Source: Roseinatronobacter alkalisoli
Lineage (GTDB): Bacteria; Pseudomonadota; Alphaproteobacteria; Rhodobacterales; Rhodobacteraceae
Assembly: GCF_028745735.1 (NCBI RefSeq)
Contig: NZ_JAQZSM010000007.1
Span: 114,812-178,811, forward strand
Direction of reading: 5' to 3'
DNA: 64,000 bases
Position 1 is the first letter of the stretch, and the number at the start of each line of letters is the position of its first letter. This document shows, piece by piece, positions 1-9,429 of this stretch. The position numbers were made by a program, and so were the translations under genes. The notes below the pieces were generated by a model. That model searched no databases. It had not been told where the DNA came from and saw only the letters and a program-made list of their open reading frames with translations.

Positions 1-955
1 GGCCCGCTTCGCGGAAATAGCGTGCCGCGCCATCATGCAAGGGTGCAGACAGACCATCGCTGACCATTTCTTCGGGGACCAGATTCTCGAATGCCGGGTG
101 CAGACCACGGAAAGTGTCCATCCCTTCGAAAATGGCCTTGGTCACTTCATAGACCACCTCTTCGGGCACATTGGCAGAGGTCACGAAGGTTGCGCCGACA
201 CCAAAGGTGGTCACATCCTCATCAGAGCCGCGATACATGCCGCCCGGAATGGTCGCCATGCGGTAATAGTCGCGGTCATCGACAAGGGCGCGGATGGTGT
301 CGTTGTCAGCGTTGACCAGAACCGTGTCACAGGCGGTCGTGGCTTCCTGAATGGCGCCGGACGGGTGGCCGACAGTATAGACGATGGCATCAATATTGTT
401 GTCGCACATCGCCTGTGCCTGCTCGCCCGCTTGCAATTCAGACACGACAGCGAATGTGCTCATGTCCCAGCCCATGGCTTCCATCACCACTTCCATGGTG
501 CCGCGCTGGCCGGAACCGGGGTTGCCGATATTGACGCGCTTGCCTGCCAGATCATCGAAGCTGGTGATGCCGGAATCGCTGCGTGCGACAACAGTGAAGG
601 GTTCAGGATGCAGCGAGAAGACCGCGCGCAGGTCTTCATGCGGGCCATCTTCTTCGAAGCTGGAGCTGCCGTTATAGGCATGGAACTGCCAGTCCGACTG
701 CGCCACACCGAATTCCAGCTCGCCCGAACGCAGCGCGTTGATGTTGAAAATCGACCCGCCGGTCGATTCCACACCGCAGCGGATGCCATGTTCAGCGCGG
801 CCTGCATTTACCAGTCGGCAGATCGACCCGCCCGCCGGATAGTACACGCCCGTGACACCGCCGGTGCCGATGGAAACGAAGGTCTGTTGTGCCAATGCGG
901 TGCTGCCCATCAGTGCGCCGACGGTCAGCACCCCTGCTGTGAAAATCTTGTTCAT
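1..955 (-). CDS. TAXI-family TRAP transporter solute-binding protein (3' end outside window)
   Basis: Periplasmic receptor of a tripartite ATP-independent (TRAP) uptake system of the TAXI type, which typically binds organic acids or amino acids such as glutamate. The reverse strand reads from ATG at 955 without a stop to the window edge (318 codons), so the C-terminus is missing. Residues 1-22 form a Sec signal peptide ending in TALA. The mature protein begins QQTFVSIGTGGVTGVYYPAG, the typical N-terminal lobe of TAXI receptors, and later carries VNIGNPGSGQRGTMEVV, another family hallmark. A good ribosome site (GGAGG) lies just upstream of the ATG. The membrane subunit, usually a fused DctQM permease, should lie beyond the left edge. 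The substrate cannot be told from sequence. Confidence 0.9.
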   Translation of the reverse strand, partial: MNKIFTAGVLTVGALMGSTALAQQTFVSIGTGGVTGVYYPAGGSICRLVNAGRAEHGIRCGVESTGGSIFNINALRSGELEFGVAQSDWQFHAYNGSSSFEEDGPHEDLRAVFSLHPEPFTVVARSDSGITSFDDLAGKRVNIGNPGSGQRGTMEVVMEAMGWDMSTFAVVSELQAGEQAQAMCDNNIDAIVYTVGHPSGAIQEATTACDTVLVNADNDTIRALVDDRDYYRMATIPGGMYRGSDEDVTTFGVGATFVTSANVPEEVVYEVTKAIFEGMDTFRGLHPAFENLVPEEMVSDGLSAPLHDGAARYFREAG

Positions 956-1203
956 GTATACCTCCAAGGATTTGCGATCTCTTGTCGCGTGTCGTTGGGA
1001 CGATGCGCTGGTATCCGCGTGGAACCGCGCGGCCCAATGCCTTCAATGGACACCAGCCCTGATAAGGAGTCAACCCGCAGCGTAGGGGTATGAGCCGCCC
1101 CACAACTTGAAATCGCACGGAAAACTTTTGTGCAGGGCGGGGATGCGCATAGCCTTTGGCCGGGCATGCTGTCATCCGCAGCAGTCATGACAGCATGCGG
1201 CGT

Positions 1204-1617
1204 TCAGGTGGCAAAAATCCCTGATGTACCGGCAAAGCCCTTCACCTCGATCGGGTTGCCGGACGGGTCGCGGAAAAACATGGTCCATTGCTCGCCGGGT
1301 TGCCCCTCAAAGCGCAGGCTGGGCGGGATGATGAATTCCACACCCGCCGCTGTCAGGCGGTCAGCCAGCGTGCGGAAGCGTGCCACATCCAGCACCAGCC
1401 CGAAATGCGGCATTGGCACCATATGGTCCCCCACGCGGCCTGTGGGTGCATTGGCGAAGGGTTCGCCCTGATGCAGGCTGATCTGATGGCCGAAGAAATC
1501 GAAATCAACCCATGTGTCGGTGCTGCGCCCTTCGGTGCAGCCCAATATGCCGCCGTAAAAAGCGCGCGCGTCATCCAGATCGCGCACATGATAGGCAAAA
1601 TGAAAGGGCATCAGCAT
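1204..1617 (-). CDS. VOC-family (glyoxalase/bleomycin-resistance-like) protein
   Basis: A 137-residue vicinal-oxygen-chelate protein built of two beta-alpha-beta-beta-beta modules. It starts FHFAYHVRDLDDARAFY and ends with FRDPSGNPIEVKGF (residues 115-128), both signatures of glyoxalase I/dioxygenase-like proteins. Probable metal ligands are H6 or H10, H71 and E124. An AAGGAT ribosome site precedes ATG at 1617. The alternative ATG two codons in is less well spaced. It stands alone, between the TRAP receptor (same strand) and a divergent repeat/ileS region, so context gives no substrate. It could be a dioxygenase-like or isomerase-like member, and the sequence does not decide. Confidence 0.85.
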   Translation of the reverse strand: MLMPFHFAYHVRDLDDARAFYGGILGCTEGRSTDTWVDFDFFGHQISLHQGEPFANAPTGRVGDHMVPMPHFGLVLDVARFRTLADRLTAAGVEFIIPPSLRFEGQPGEQWTMFFRDPSGNPIEVKGFAGTSGIFAT

Positions 1618-1720
1618 TGGGGGTATCCTTATGTTGCGGGGTGAATGTTACAGACTGCGCGCAAAGCCGCGCCAGCGGTGGGGGATGGAGCAGCCTGAAA
1701 CCATCCATTCGCGGGTGGTG

Positions 1721-1962
1721 CCGGTCTGAAACGGGTGGTGGCGAATCCCAAAGCGCGGAACAAGGGCGAAGCCCGCCGCGCCACCGGTGGGCCGTCCCGC
1801 GGCCTGCCGGTTTTGCTGAGGTCATGCCAGGCATTGAAGGTCGGAGTATGGAGCCTGCATAAATTGAACTCCTATAGCGTGGGACCGGCAGACCCCGGCC
1901 CACCGCTGGCGCGGGCTTTGTGCATGACACCCACCATTCGCGTCAGACCCATAATTCAACCC
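1721..1962 (+). repeat. Dispersed inverted-repeat element, copy 1
   Basis: Member of a family found at least ten times in this window. The left arm is near 1763-1812 and the right arm near 1881-1920, with the shared core GCATAAATTGAACTC around 1858. The arms are imperfect reverse complements: CGGTGGGCC on the left and GGCCCACCG on the right. Outer flanks resembling TGAAACGGGTGTTGG occur at both ends. It fills most of the 565-bp gap between the divergent VOC gene and ileS, so promoters of both genes must lie at or beyond its edges. No protein is supported here. Confidence 0.8.
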
Positions 1963-2182
1963 GCTTCGGGATTTCACCAATCATCCCCGCACACTAATGC
2001 GACCATACCGCCGCATCAAGCATTTCGCCCTCTGGACGCTGCGCGCCATGCCACCTATAAGGCGGCCCATGTTCGGACCATGGATCATTCAGCGAATTAG
2101 CGTCCCGGCACTCTGACGCGCCCGGAGTGCCGGGTTCCCTTTGGCGTCTGCATGTTTTCCCCAATTCGCAAGGTATCCGAAA

Positions 2183-5100
2183 ATGACCGACACTCCTGAT
2201 TATAAAGACACGCTGTTCCTGCCGCAGACCGAATTCCCCATGCGCGCAGGGCTGCCCCAACGCGAACCCGACTGGCTGGCGCGCTGGGAACGGCTTGGCA
2301 TTTATGACCGGCTGCGCGCAGGGGCGCAGGGGCGCAAGCCCTTCATCCTGCATGACGGCCCCCCCTATGCCAATGGCCACCTGCATATCGGCCACGCGCT
2401 GAACAAGGTGCTGAAGGATTTTATCACCCGCTCCCAGCAGATGATGGGGCGGGATGCGCGTTATGTGCCGGGCTGGGATTGCCACGGCCTGCCGATTGAA
2501 TGGAAGATCGAGGAACAATACCGCGCCAAGGGGCTGGACAAGGATGCGGTGGATATTGTCGATTTCCGTCAGGAATGCCGCCGCTTCGCCGAAGGCTGGG
2601 TCGATATCCAGCGCGAGGAATTCAAGCGCCTTGGCGTCACCGGCAAATGGGACAAGCCCTATCTGACGATGGATTACCACGCTGAAGCGGTGATCGCCGA
2701 TGAGTTCATGAAACTGCTGATGAACGGCACGCTGTATCAGGGGTCCAAGCCCGTGATGTGGTCACCCGTTGAGAAAACCGCGCTGGCAGAGGCGGAGGTG
2801 GAGTATCACGACAAGGAAAGCTTTACCGTTTGGGTGAAGTTTCCGGTGGTTTCCGCGACAAACACGCCGTTTTTTACGCCATCTGGTGCTGGTGGCGAAT
2901 TAACAGAGGAAGACAAAGCCGCTGCACTGGCAAAACAAAAGGAGCCTGAGGGCGCTTCAGTGGTCATCTGGACCACCACCCCCTGGACCATCCCGTCGAA
3001 CAAGGGTGTCGTCTATGGCGCGGATATTTCCTATGGTCTTTATGAAGTGATTGACACGCCCGAGCAATGCTGGGCCGAGGTGGGCGAACGCTTCATCCTT
3101 GCCGACAAGCTGGCCGATGCAACTTTCGCCCGCGCCCGCCTGACCGAAGGCCAGTGGCGGCGCGTCGCCGATGTGACACAGGCGCAGCTTCAGGGCATCA
3201 CGCTTGCCCACCCGTTGGCCGGGGCCGAAGGCGGAAAGGAAGAATGGGACGACCCCCGCGATTTCCGCGCTGCTGCTTTCGTGACCGATGAGGAAGGCAC
3301 GGGTTTTGTCCATTGCGCACCATCGCACGGGATGGAGGAATATGAGCTTTACCGCGATCTGGGGATGCTGCCGCAGGTCATCACCTATAACGTCAACGAT
3401 GACGGGCGCTTCCGCGATGGTCTGTCGTTCTTTGCCGGCAAAGCGATCCTGCGTGATACGCCCAACAAGAAGAATAAGGACAACCCTTGGGAAGGGGATG
3501 CCAATGCAGCGGTGATCGACAAACTGGTGGAAGTGGGCGGCCTGCTGGCGCGCGGCAAGATCAGACATTCCTACCCGCATTCGTGGCGCTCCAAAGCACC
3601 GGTAATCTATCGCAACACGCCGCAATGGTTCGCGGCCATCGACAAACCGCTGGATGATGGCATGGGCACGCATGGCGACACCATTCGCGCGCGCGCGCTG
3701 GAGTCCATCGACAGGCTGGTGAAATGGACGCCGCAGACCGGGCGCAACCGGCTTTATTCCATGATCGAAGCGCGGCCAGACTGGGTGTTGTCGCGCCAGC
3801 GCGCATGGGGTGTGCCGCTGACCTGTTTTGTCAAAACCGGCGCGAAACCCACCGACCCGGATTTCCTGCTGCAAGATGCGGCGGTGAATGCCCGGATCAA
3901 GGCCGCGTTTGAAGACCATGGCGCGGATGTCTGGTATACGGACGGGTTCAAGGAACGGATGCTGGACGGGCTGCATGACCCCGACGCCTATACCCAGGTG
4001 TTCGATGTACTGGACGTGTGGTTCGATTCAGGATCCACCCATGCGTTTGTGCTGCGTGACCGCGAAGATGGTGCGCCGGACGGGATTGCGGACCTCTATC
4101 TGGAAGGGACCGACCAGCACCGGGGCTGGTTCCATTCATCGATGCTGCAAGCCTGCGCGACCAAGGGCCGCGCACCGTACCGCGCTGTCGTGACCCACGC
4201 CTTCACGCTGGATGAGAAGGGCATGAAAATGTCCAAATCCCTTGGCAATACCATCGTCCCGGAGGAGGTGGTCAAGCAATACGGTGCCGACATCCTGCGG
4301 CTGTGGGTGGCGCAGACCGATTATGTGCATGACCACCGGATCGGTCCGGAAATCCTGAAAGGGGTGGCCGACAGCTACCGCCGCTTGCGCAACACCATGC
4401 GCTTCATGCTGGGCAATCTGGACGGGTTCACTGACGCCGAGCGCGTGGCCCCCGCTGACATGCCGGAGCTGGAACAATGGGTTCTGCACCGGCTGGCGGA
4501 ACTGGATACGCAGGTGCGCAAGGGCTATGCCGCCTATGATTTTCAGGGTGTGTTCCAGAAGCTGTTCACCTTCGCGACCACGGATCTGTCGGCCTTCTAT
4601 TTCGACATCCGCAAGGACACGCTCTATTGCGATGGCCCCAACAGCCCCCGCCGCCGTGCCGCGCGCACGGTGTTGGACCTGCTGTTCCACCGCCTGACAA
4701 CATGGCTGGCCCCTGTACTGGTTTTCACCATGGAAGATGTGTGGTTATCGCGCTTCCCCGGTGACGATGCATCCGTGCATCTGCAGGATTTCCCCGACAC
4801 GCCGGCAGACTGGCTGAATGAACCGCTGGTGCAGAAATGGGCGGGCATCCGCGCTGCGCGCCGCGCGGTCACGGCCGCACTGGAAATCCAGCGCCGCGAC
4901 AAGGTGATCGGCGCATCGCTGGAAGCGGCACCTGTGGTGCATGTGCGCGATGCGGGCGTGATGGCGGCGCTGAAATCAGTGGATTTTGCCGATATCTGCA
5001 TCACATCTGACCTGATCCTGACGCCGGACCCCATCCCGTCAGAGGCCTTCCGCATGCCCGAAGTTGAAGGGGTCGGTGTGGTGTTTGAACGCGCAGACGG

Positions 5101-5194
5101 GCAGAAATGCCAGCGCTGCTGGAAGATCAGCCCGGATGTGGGCAATCACAAACACCCCGGCACCTGCGCGCGGTGTAACACTGCACTGGGCTGA
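2183..5194 (+). CDS. ileS: Isoleucine--tRNA ligase
   Basis: Charges tRNA-Ile with isoleucine and edits misacylated valine (class I synthetase, cytosol). The protein has 1003 residues. The HIGH motif is at 68-71 (HLHIGHALNK) and KMSKS at 682-686. The editing domain holds VVIWTTTPWTIPSNKG. The C-terminal zinc site has C976, C979, C995 and C998 (CQRCWK...CARC). ATG at 2183 was chosen because an AAGG ribosome site lies at 2170-2173 and family similarity begins right after it. The frame is open further upstream to a TTG at 2141, but that leader resembles no IleS. The gene follows repeat copy 1 and precedes an SDR gene by 74 bp. Confidence 0.98.
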   Translation: MTDTPDYKDTLFLPQTEFPMRAGLPQREPDWLARWERLGIYDRLRAGAQGRKPFILHDGPPYANGHLHIGHALNKVLKDFITRSQQMMGRDARYVPGWDCHGLPIEWKIEEQYRAKGLDKDAVDIVDFRQECRRFAEGWVDIQREEFKRLGVTGKWDKPYLTMDYHAEAVIADEFMKLLMNGTLYQGSKPVMWSPVEKTALAEAEVEYHDKESFTVWVKFPVVSATNTPFFTPSGAGGELTEEDKAAALAKQKEPEGASVVIWTTTPWTIPSNKGVVYGADISYGLYEVIDTPEQCWAEVGERFILADKLADATFARARLTEGQWRRVADVTQAQLQGITLAHPLAGAEGGKEEWDDPRDFRAAAFVTDEEGTGFVHCAPSHGMEEYELYRDLGMLPQVITYNVNDDGRFRDGLSFFAGKAILRDTPNKKNKDNPWEGDANAAVIDKLVEVGGLLARGKIRHSYPHSWRSKAPVIYRNTPQWFAAIDKPLDDGMGTHGDTIRARALESIDRLVKWTPQTGRNRLYSMIEARPDWVLSRQRAWGVPLTCFVKTGAKPTDPDFLLQDAAVNARIKAAFEDHGADVWYTDGFKERMLDGLHDPDAYTQVFDVLDVWFDSGSTHAFVLRDREDGAPDGIADLYLEGTDQHRGWFHSSMLQACATKGRAPYRAVVTHAFTLDEKGMKMSKSLGNTIVPEEVVKQYGADILRLWVAQTDYVHDHRIGPEILKGVADSYRRLRNTMRFMLGNLDGFTDAERVAPADMPELEQWVLHRLAELDTQVRKGYAAYDFQGVFQKLFTFATTDLSAFYFDIRKDTLYCDGPNSPRRRAARTVLDLLFHRLTTWLAPVLVFTMEDVWLSRFPGDDASVHLQDFPDTPADWLNEPLVQKWAGIRAARRAVTAALEIQRRDKVIGASLEAAPVVHVRDAGVMAALKSVDFADICITSDLILTPDPIPSEAFRMPEVEGVGVVFERADGQKCQRCWKISPDVGNHKHPGTCARCNTALG

Positions 5195-5268
5195 AACGCG
5201 GGCGCGGGCGTGACTTGCCGCCCCCGCGCCCTATCTGCGCGCCCCATGGCAACAGGGGGGCGCAGGCC

Positions 5269-5934
5269 ATGAAACGGGCGTTGGTAATTGGTGCGTCTGG
5301 CGGAATAGGCAGCGCGCTGGCCGCCGCCTTGCAGGGGCAGGGCTGGCAGGTGACGGGCCTGTCACGCAGCAAGGACGGGCTGGACATTACGCGCGAGCCG
5401 TCGGTTGCCGAACACATAGGCGCGCTGACCGGCGTGTTTCAGCGCATTGTCATTGCCACCGGCGCGCTGGAAATTGACGGCCACCGCCCTGAAAAGGCAC
5501 TCAAACAGATCGACCCGGCGGCGATGGCTGCGCAATTTGCGCTTAACGCCATCGGGCCGGCGCTGGTGCTGAAACACGCGGCCCGGTTGCTGGCACGCGA
5601 TGAACCGGCGGTTCTGGCGGCATTGTCGGCGCGGGTGGGGTCCATCGGCGACAATCGCGCGGGCGGCTGGCACAGCTACCGTGCCGCCAAAGCCGCGTTG
5701 AACCAGATCATCCGCTGTGCGGCAATTGAACTGGCCCGCACGCATGGGCAGGCCGCTTGCGTGGCGCTGCATCCGGGCACCGTGGCCACGCCATTTACAG
5801 CGAAATACCTTGACCGTCATCCCACCGTTGCGCCCGATATGGCCGCGCAACGCTTGCTGGCGGTCATGGACGGCCTGACCCCTGCTGACACGGGCCAGTT
5901 TTTCGATTACGCGCGAAAGCCGGTGCCATGGTGA
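5269..5934 (+). CDS. SDR-family oxidoreductase (C-factor-like)
   Basis: A 221-residue short-chain dehydrogenase/reductase. The Rossmann NAD(P)-binding motif GASGGIG is at residues 8-14, and the catalytic YxxxK pair is Tyr137/Lys141 in SYRAAKAALNQ, with Ser upstream in LSARVGSIGDN. The short length and layout resemble the C-factor/CsgA-like SDRs often annotated as cell-cell signalling proteins; most of these have no known substrate. The ATG at 5269 begins the Rossmann strand directly (MKRALVIGASGG). An upstream in-frame leader of 18 codons is proline-rich and unlike the family. It lies between ileS and a HisC-like gene, all on the plus strand. Confidence 0.88.
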   Translation: MKRALVIGASGGIGSALAAALQGQGWQVTGLSRSKDGLDITREPSVAEHIGALTGVFQRIVIATGALEIDGHRPEKALKQIDPAAMAAQFALNAIGPALVLKHAARLLARDEPAVLAALSARVGSIGDNRAGGWHSYRAAKAALNQIIRCAAIELARTHGQAACVALHPGTVATPFTAKYLDRHPTVAPDMAAQRLLAVMDGLTPADTGQFFDYARKPVPW

Positions 5935-6014
5935 AACCGGGGCCGGCGGCCTGCCATGCGCGCCGCGTGATCAAGGCACTTGCCGCTGGGCTGCGGCTCG
6001 CCTATCCCTAGGGC

Positions 6015-7118
6015 ATGAACACACCGCGCTATACCGAATTGCTGCAATCACTGCCCGCCACTGTGCCCTTTGTCGGGCCGGAGGCCCATATGCGTGCCGC
6101 CGGTCGCCCGTTTGCGGCGCGGCTGGGGGCCAATGAAAGCGGCTTTGGCCCGTCGCCGCGCGCTGTGGCCGCAATGCAGGCCGCGGCATCCGATGTCTGG
6201 ATGTATGGCGACAGCGAATGCCATGATCTGCGCCACGCACTTGCCGCGTATCATGGGGTGGGGGCGGAAAATATCATCATCGGCGAAGGGATCGACGGGT
6301 TGCTGGGCCTGGTGGTGCGCATGCTGGTGGACAAGGGCGATCCGGTCGTCACATCGGACGGGGCCTATCCGACCTTCAATTACCATGTGGCGGGGTTTGG
6401 CGGTGTGCTGCACAAGGTGCCTTACCGCGATGATCATCAGGACCCTGCAGCCCTGCTGACCCGCGCGGAAGAAACCGGCGCGAAACTGCTGTATTTCTGC
6501 AACCCCGACAACCCGATGGGAAGCTGGCATTCCGCGCGCATTGTCCAGCGCATGATTGATGCGGTGCCCGACGGCACGCTTCTGGTGCTGGACGAAGCCT
6601 ATGTCGATGCTGCCCCGGATGGGACAGCGCCCGCGCTGAACCCGGATGATGCGCGTGTTATCCGCATGCGCACATTTTCCAAACTATACGGCATGGCCGG
6701 GCTGCGGGTGGGCTATGCCATTGGCGCGGCCCCGCTGATTGCCATGTTCGACCGCATCCGCAACCATTTCGGCATGGGGCGCATTGCGCAGGCGGGCGCG
6801 CTGGCAGCCCTGCAGGACCAGGCGTGGCTGGCCCATGTGCAGGCACAGCTTGACCGCGCACGCGCGCATCTGGCGCAGATTGCTGCTGATAACGGCTTGC
6901 ACGCGCTGCCATCGGCCACGAATTTCGTGACCATGGATTGCGGGCGCGACGGGGATTTCGCGCGCGCGCTGCTGCGCGAATTGATGGCGCGCGATGTGTT
7001 CGTGCGCATGCCATTTGTCGCGCCCATGGACCGCTGCATCCGTGTCAGCGCAGGCCCGGAGGCGGATTTGCAGGTTTTCGCGCGCGTTCTGCCGGAGGCA
7101 TTGCGCGCCTGCGCCTGA
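6015..7118 (+). CDS. HisC-like PLP-dependent aminotransferase
   Basis: Fold-type I class II aminotransferase of 367 residues, of the histidinol-phosphate aminotransferase group. Visible hallmarks are ANESGFGPSP near residue 38 (HisC family N-motif), FCNPDNPMGSW, LVLDEAYVDA, and TFSKLYGMAGLRVGYAIG containing the Schiff-base Lys223. The substrate could be histidinol phosphate (histidine synthesis) or an aromatic/branched amino acid. No other his gene is nearby, so a paralogue of HisC is as likely as the biosynthetic enzyme. It follows the SDR gene by 80 bp on the same strand. Confidence 0.85.
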   Translation: MNTPRYTELLQSLPATVPFVGPEAHMRAAGRPFAARLGANESGFGPSPRAVAAMQAAASDVWMYGDSECHDLRHALAAYHGVGAENIIIGEGIDGLLGLVVRMLVDKGDPVVTSDGAYPTFNYHVAGFGGVLHKVPYRDDHQDPAALLTRAEETGAKLLYFCNPDNPMGSWHSARIVQRMIDAVPDGTLLVLDEAYVDAAPDGTAPALNPDDARVIRMRTFSKLYGMAGLRVGYAIGAAPLIAMFDRIRNHFGMGRIAQAGALAALQDQAWLAHVQAQLDRARAHLAQIAADNGLHALPSATNFVTMDCGRDGDFARALLRELMARDVFVRMPFVAPMDRCIRVSAGPEADLQVFARVLPEALRACA

Positions 7119-7196
7119 TCCGTCACGCAGACGTGTCTTTCCTTCCGGTTGATGGAAGGTGCTATTGCAGCTTCCCATATAAAACCGGAGGATGAC

Positions 7197-7625
7197 ATGG
7201 CTTTGAAAACATCAGTTCTGACAGGGATAGCAACCTTTGTCGCAGGCGGGGTGCTGGTTGCGGGGATCGGCTTCGCGTCCAGTCATATGTCGCATGGCGA
7301 TCATGCGGCCGGGCATGCGGGCGATGATGCGCATGCTGGTCATCAGATGGCCCCTGCGCCCGAAGGGGCCAGTGACGCAACGCTGGCCTATATCGCGGCC
7401 AATGCCGCCATGCATGAGGCGATGGATATCGACTTCACCGGCGATGCGGATGCGGATTTCATTCTTGGCATGATCCCGCATCATGAAGGCGCGGTGGCCA
7501 TGGCTGAAATCGTGCTGGAATACGGGCAGGACCCGGAAGTTGCTGAACTGGCACGCGAAGTGATTGCAGCCCAGCAACAGGAAATCACCTGGATGCGCGA
7601 CTGGCTGGCGCGGCGCGGGTATTGA
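7197..7625 (+). CDS. DUF305 domain protein, exported, His/Met-rich
   Basis: A 142-residue protein with an N-terminal hydrophobic segment (residues about 8-26, signal peptide or anchor) and a His-rich linker ([20 protein letters not shown]). One DUF305 domain carries the conserved [18 protein letters not shown] helix and ends [15 protein letters not shown]305 proteins form a ferritin-like four-helix fold and several (CopM type) bind copper or silver in the periplasm. That role is an inference here. A strong GGAGG at 7186-7190 fixes the start at ATG 7197. It is followed by repeat copy 2 and lies alone between hisC-like and MFS genes. Confidence 0.88.
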   Translation: MALKTSVLTGIATFVAGGVLVAGIGFASSHMSHGDHAAGHAGDDAHAGHQMAPAPEGASDATLAYIAANAAMHEAMDIDFTGDADADFILGMIPHHEGAVAMAEIVLEYGQDPEVAELAREVIAAQQQEITWMRDWLARRGY

Positions 7626-7671
7626 TGTGCCGCCGGTCCTTGTGGTGCCATCATATCGGGTGGCACGGCAA

Positions 7672-7892
7672 GGCTGGTTGAACCTGGTGTAAAGCGGATG
7701 TTGGCGCCCCCCAAAGCGCGGAGCAAAGGCCGCAAGGCCGCCGCGTAATCGGCGGGCCGTCCCGCGGCCTGTAGATTACGCTGGCGTTAATGCCAGCCTT
7801 GGATGTCGGAGCATGCCGCCTGCATAAAGTGAACTTCTCCGACGTGGGACCGGTAGTCCCCGGCCCGCCGATGGCGCGGGCTTTGTGCGCAA
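7672..7892 (+). repeat. Dispersed inverted-repeat element, copy 2
   Basis: Well-preserved copy with both arms. The left arm contains CGGCGGGCC around 7757-7765 and the right arm GGCCCGCCG around 7861-7870. The core GCATAAAGTGAACTTC is near 7822. The outer left flank (GGCTGGTTGAACC...) matches flanks of other copies in reverse complement. It occupies much of the 486-bp gap between the DUF305 gene and the MFS gene. The remaining 7893-8111 shows no feature I can name. Confidence 0.82.
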
Positions 7893-8111
7893 CGCAGGGT
7901 TCACATCGCGCCGCGCAAACTCTCGGCCTGATCTGATCAAGGCCCCGGCGTTCGGCAAGGGGGGGCATCTGCGCGGCGTTTGCTGACATAATATTGCCCC
8001 TGCGCATATCGCCCGCGCCCAAATTACCCGATCCGTGGTCGCGCATGGATTGCAAATGTTTCACAGGTTCACTACGCATGTTCAGGTTTGCACAGGAATC
8101 GGGCATTTCGC

Positions 8112-9290
8112 ATGAAAACCGGCCTTTTCTTTCTGGTCATCGGCTATCTGCTCAGCCAGTTCTACCGCTCGTTTCTGGCGGTTCTGGCGGGTATGCTGCA
8201 AAGTGATATCGGCGTCAGCGCTGATGATCTGGCGCTGTCATCGGGGGTGTGGTTTCTGGCCTTCGCGCTGATGCAACTGCCCGTGGGTTGGGCGCTGGAC
8301 CGTTTTGGCCCGCGCCGCAGCACTGCGCTGATTCTGGGGATCGGCGGAACCGCCGGTGCGCTGCTTATGGGACTGGCGCAGACTGCGGTGCATGTGCATC
8401 TGGCAATGGTGCTGCTGGGGGTGGGGTGTGCGCCGGTGCTGATGGCGGCCTATTACATTTTCGCGCGCAGCTATCCGCCCGCGATCTTTGCCACGCTGGC
8501 AGGCGCGGTGATCGGGTTCGGCAGCCTTGGCAATATTCTGGGCGCATGGCCGCTGGCCTGGGCAGCAGAGATGTTCGGCTGGCGTGAAACCCTGCTGGCG
8601 CTGGCCGCACTCACTGCGCTGATATCCGCGCTGCTGTGGCGGATGATCGAAGACCCGCCGGTTCTGGCCACGCCTGAAGGGCAAAAAGGCAGCCTGCTGG
8701 ATTTGCTGAAAATTCCCGCACTCTGGCTTATTCTGCCCTTGCTGGCAGTGAATTACGCGCCCGCAGCCGGATTGCGCGGGTTATGGGCGGGGCCGTATTT
8801 CACTGATGTCTATGGGGCGGGGGCAAGCCAGGTGGGGCAGATCACGCTGGTAATGGCTTGCGCGATGATTCTGGGCAATTTTGCCTATGGGCCGCTGGAC
8901 CGGCTGCTGGGGACACGCAAATGGGTCATTCTGGCAGGGAACGGGCTGGGCGGGCTGTGCCTGATGGCGTTGTGGCTGGTGCCGGTGCCGGGGTTCTGGA
9001 CCAGCGCGCTGATGCTGGCGGCCATCGGTCTGTTCGGGGCCTCATTTCCGATGATGATGGCGCATGGCCGCAGCTTCTTTCCTGCCCATATGATGGGGCG
9101 GGGGGTGACGCTGCTGAACCTGTTTTCGATTGGCGGGGTGGGGGTGTTGCAGATGATCAGCGGGCGGGTGCATTCGGCCACCCCCCCAGCGCCGCCAGAG
9201 GCCCCCTATCAGGCAGTATTCCTGTTTTTCGGGCTGTTCCTGCTGGCGGGCTGTGTGATCTATGCCTTTGCCAGGGACCGTGTGGATTGA
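8112..9290 (+). CDS. MFS transporter
   Basis: Major facilitator superfamily carrier of 392 residues with about 12 hydrophobic segments. The loop 2-3 motif is visible as GWALDRFGPRRS (family motif A, G-x-x-x-D-R-x-G-x-R-R). The N-terminus MKTGLFFLVIGYLLSQFYRS enters the first helix at once. ATG 8112 was chosen; an in-frame TTG 8 codons upstream is possible but less likely. Substrate is unknown; the protein resembles CynX/NimT or nitrate/nitrite-type MFS members only in a general way. It converges with the gabD-like gene, and a strong GC hairpin at 9355-9380 separates them. Confidence 0.88.
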   Translation: MKTGLFFLVIGYLLSQFYRSFLAVLAGMLQSDIGVSADDLALSSGVWFLAFALMQLPVGWALDRFGPRRSTALILGIGGTAGALLMGLAQTAVHVHLAMVLLGVGCAPVLMAAYYIFARSYPPAIFATLAGAVIGFGSLGNILGAWPLAWAAEMFGWRETLLALAALTALISALLWRMIEDPPVLATPEGQKGSLLDLLKIPALWLILPLLAVNYAPAAGLRGLWAGPYFTDVYGAGASQVGQITLVMACAMILGNFAYGPLDRLLGTRKWVILAGNGLGGLCLMALWLVPVPGFWTSALMLAAIGLFGASFPMMMAHGRSFFPAHMMGRGVTLLNLFSIGGVGVLQMISGRVHSATPPAPPEAPYQAVFLFFGLFLLAGCVIYAFARDRVD

Positions 9291-9354
9291 TGGACCCGGC
9301 GGCGGTTTTTCCTGAGGGGGGCCTTGGGTGGCTGCCGCCCCCCAAACCCCCTGC

Positions 9355-9380
9355 CGCAAGGGGGGCACGCCCCCCTTGCG
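9355..9380. terminator. Strong GC hairpin between convergent MFS and dehydrogenase genes
   Basis: CGCAAGGGGGG pairs with CCCCCCTTGCG around a 4-nt CACG loop (11-bp perfect stem). There is no long T-run on either side, so it may act as a Rho-independent-like barrier, an RNA 3' end protector, or the 5' half of the short motif that follows at 9391-9416. Confidence 0.5.
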
Positions 9381-9390
9381 AAACCCCGGT

Positions 9391-9416
9391 GGATATTTGG
9401 ACCAGACTGAAAGCAG
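9391..9416 (+). repeat. Short conserved motif, copy A
   Basis: A 26-nt stretch beginning GGATATTT and ending CCAGACTGAAAGCAG. It matches 23 of 26 positions with the minus strand at 51715-51740. It lies 100 bp past the stop of the MFS gene, in the gene's sense orientation, right after a strong hairpin. Function unknown. Confidence 0.6.
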
Positions 9417-9429
9417 CAAGGGCTGGGGT

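Noticed and set aside
1571..1930. Minus-strand open frame inside repeat copy 1 with relatives in other copies (sharing TKPAPAVGRGLPV-like peptide)
   Set aside because: The same peptide recurs only because the DNA repeat recurs; it lacks a ribosome site, and frames are broken in several copies. Likely an annotation artefact, not a gene.
2141..2182. Upstream TTG start for ileS
   Set aside because: The 14 extra codons resemble no IleS, and ATG 2183 has an AAGG site.
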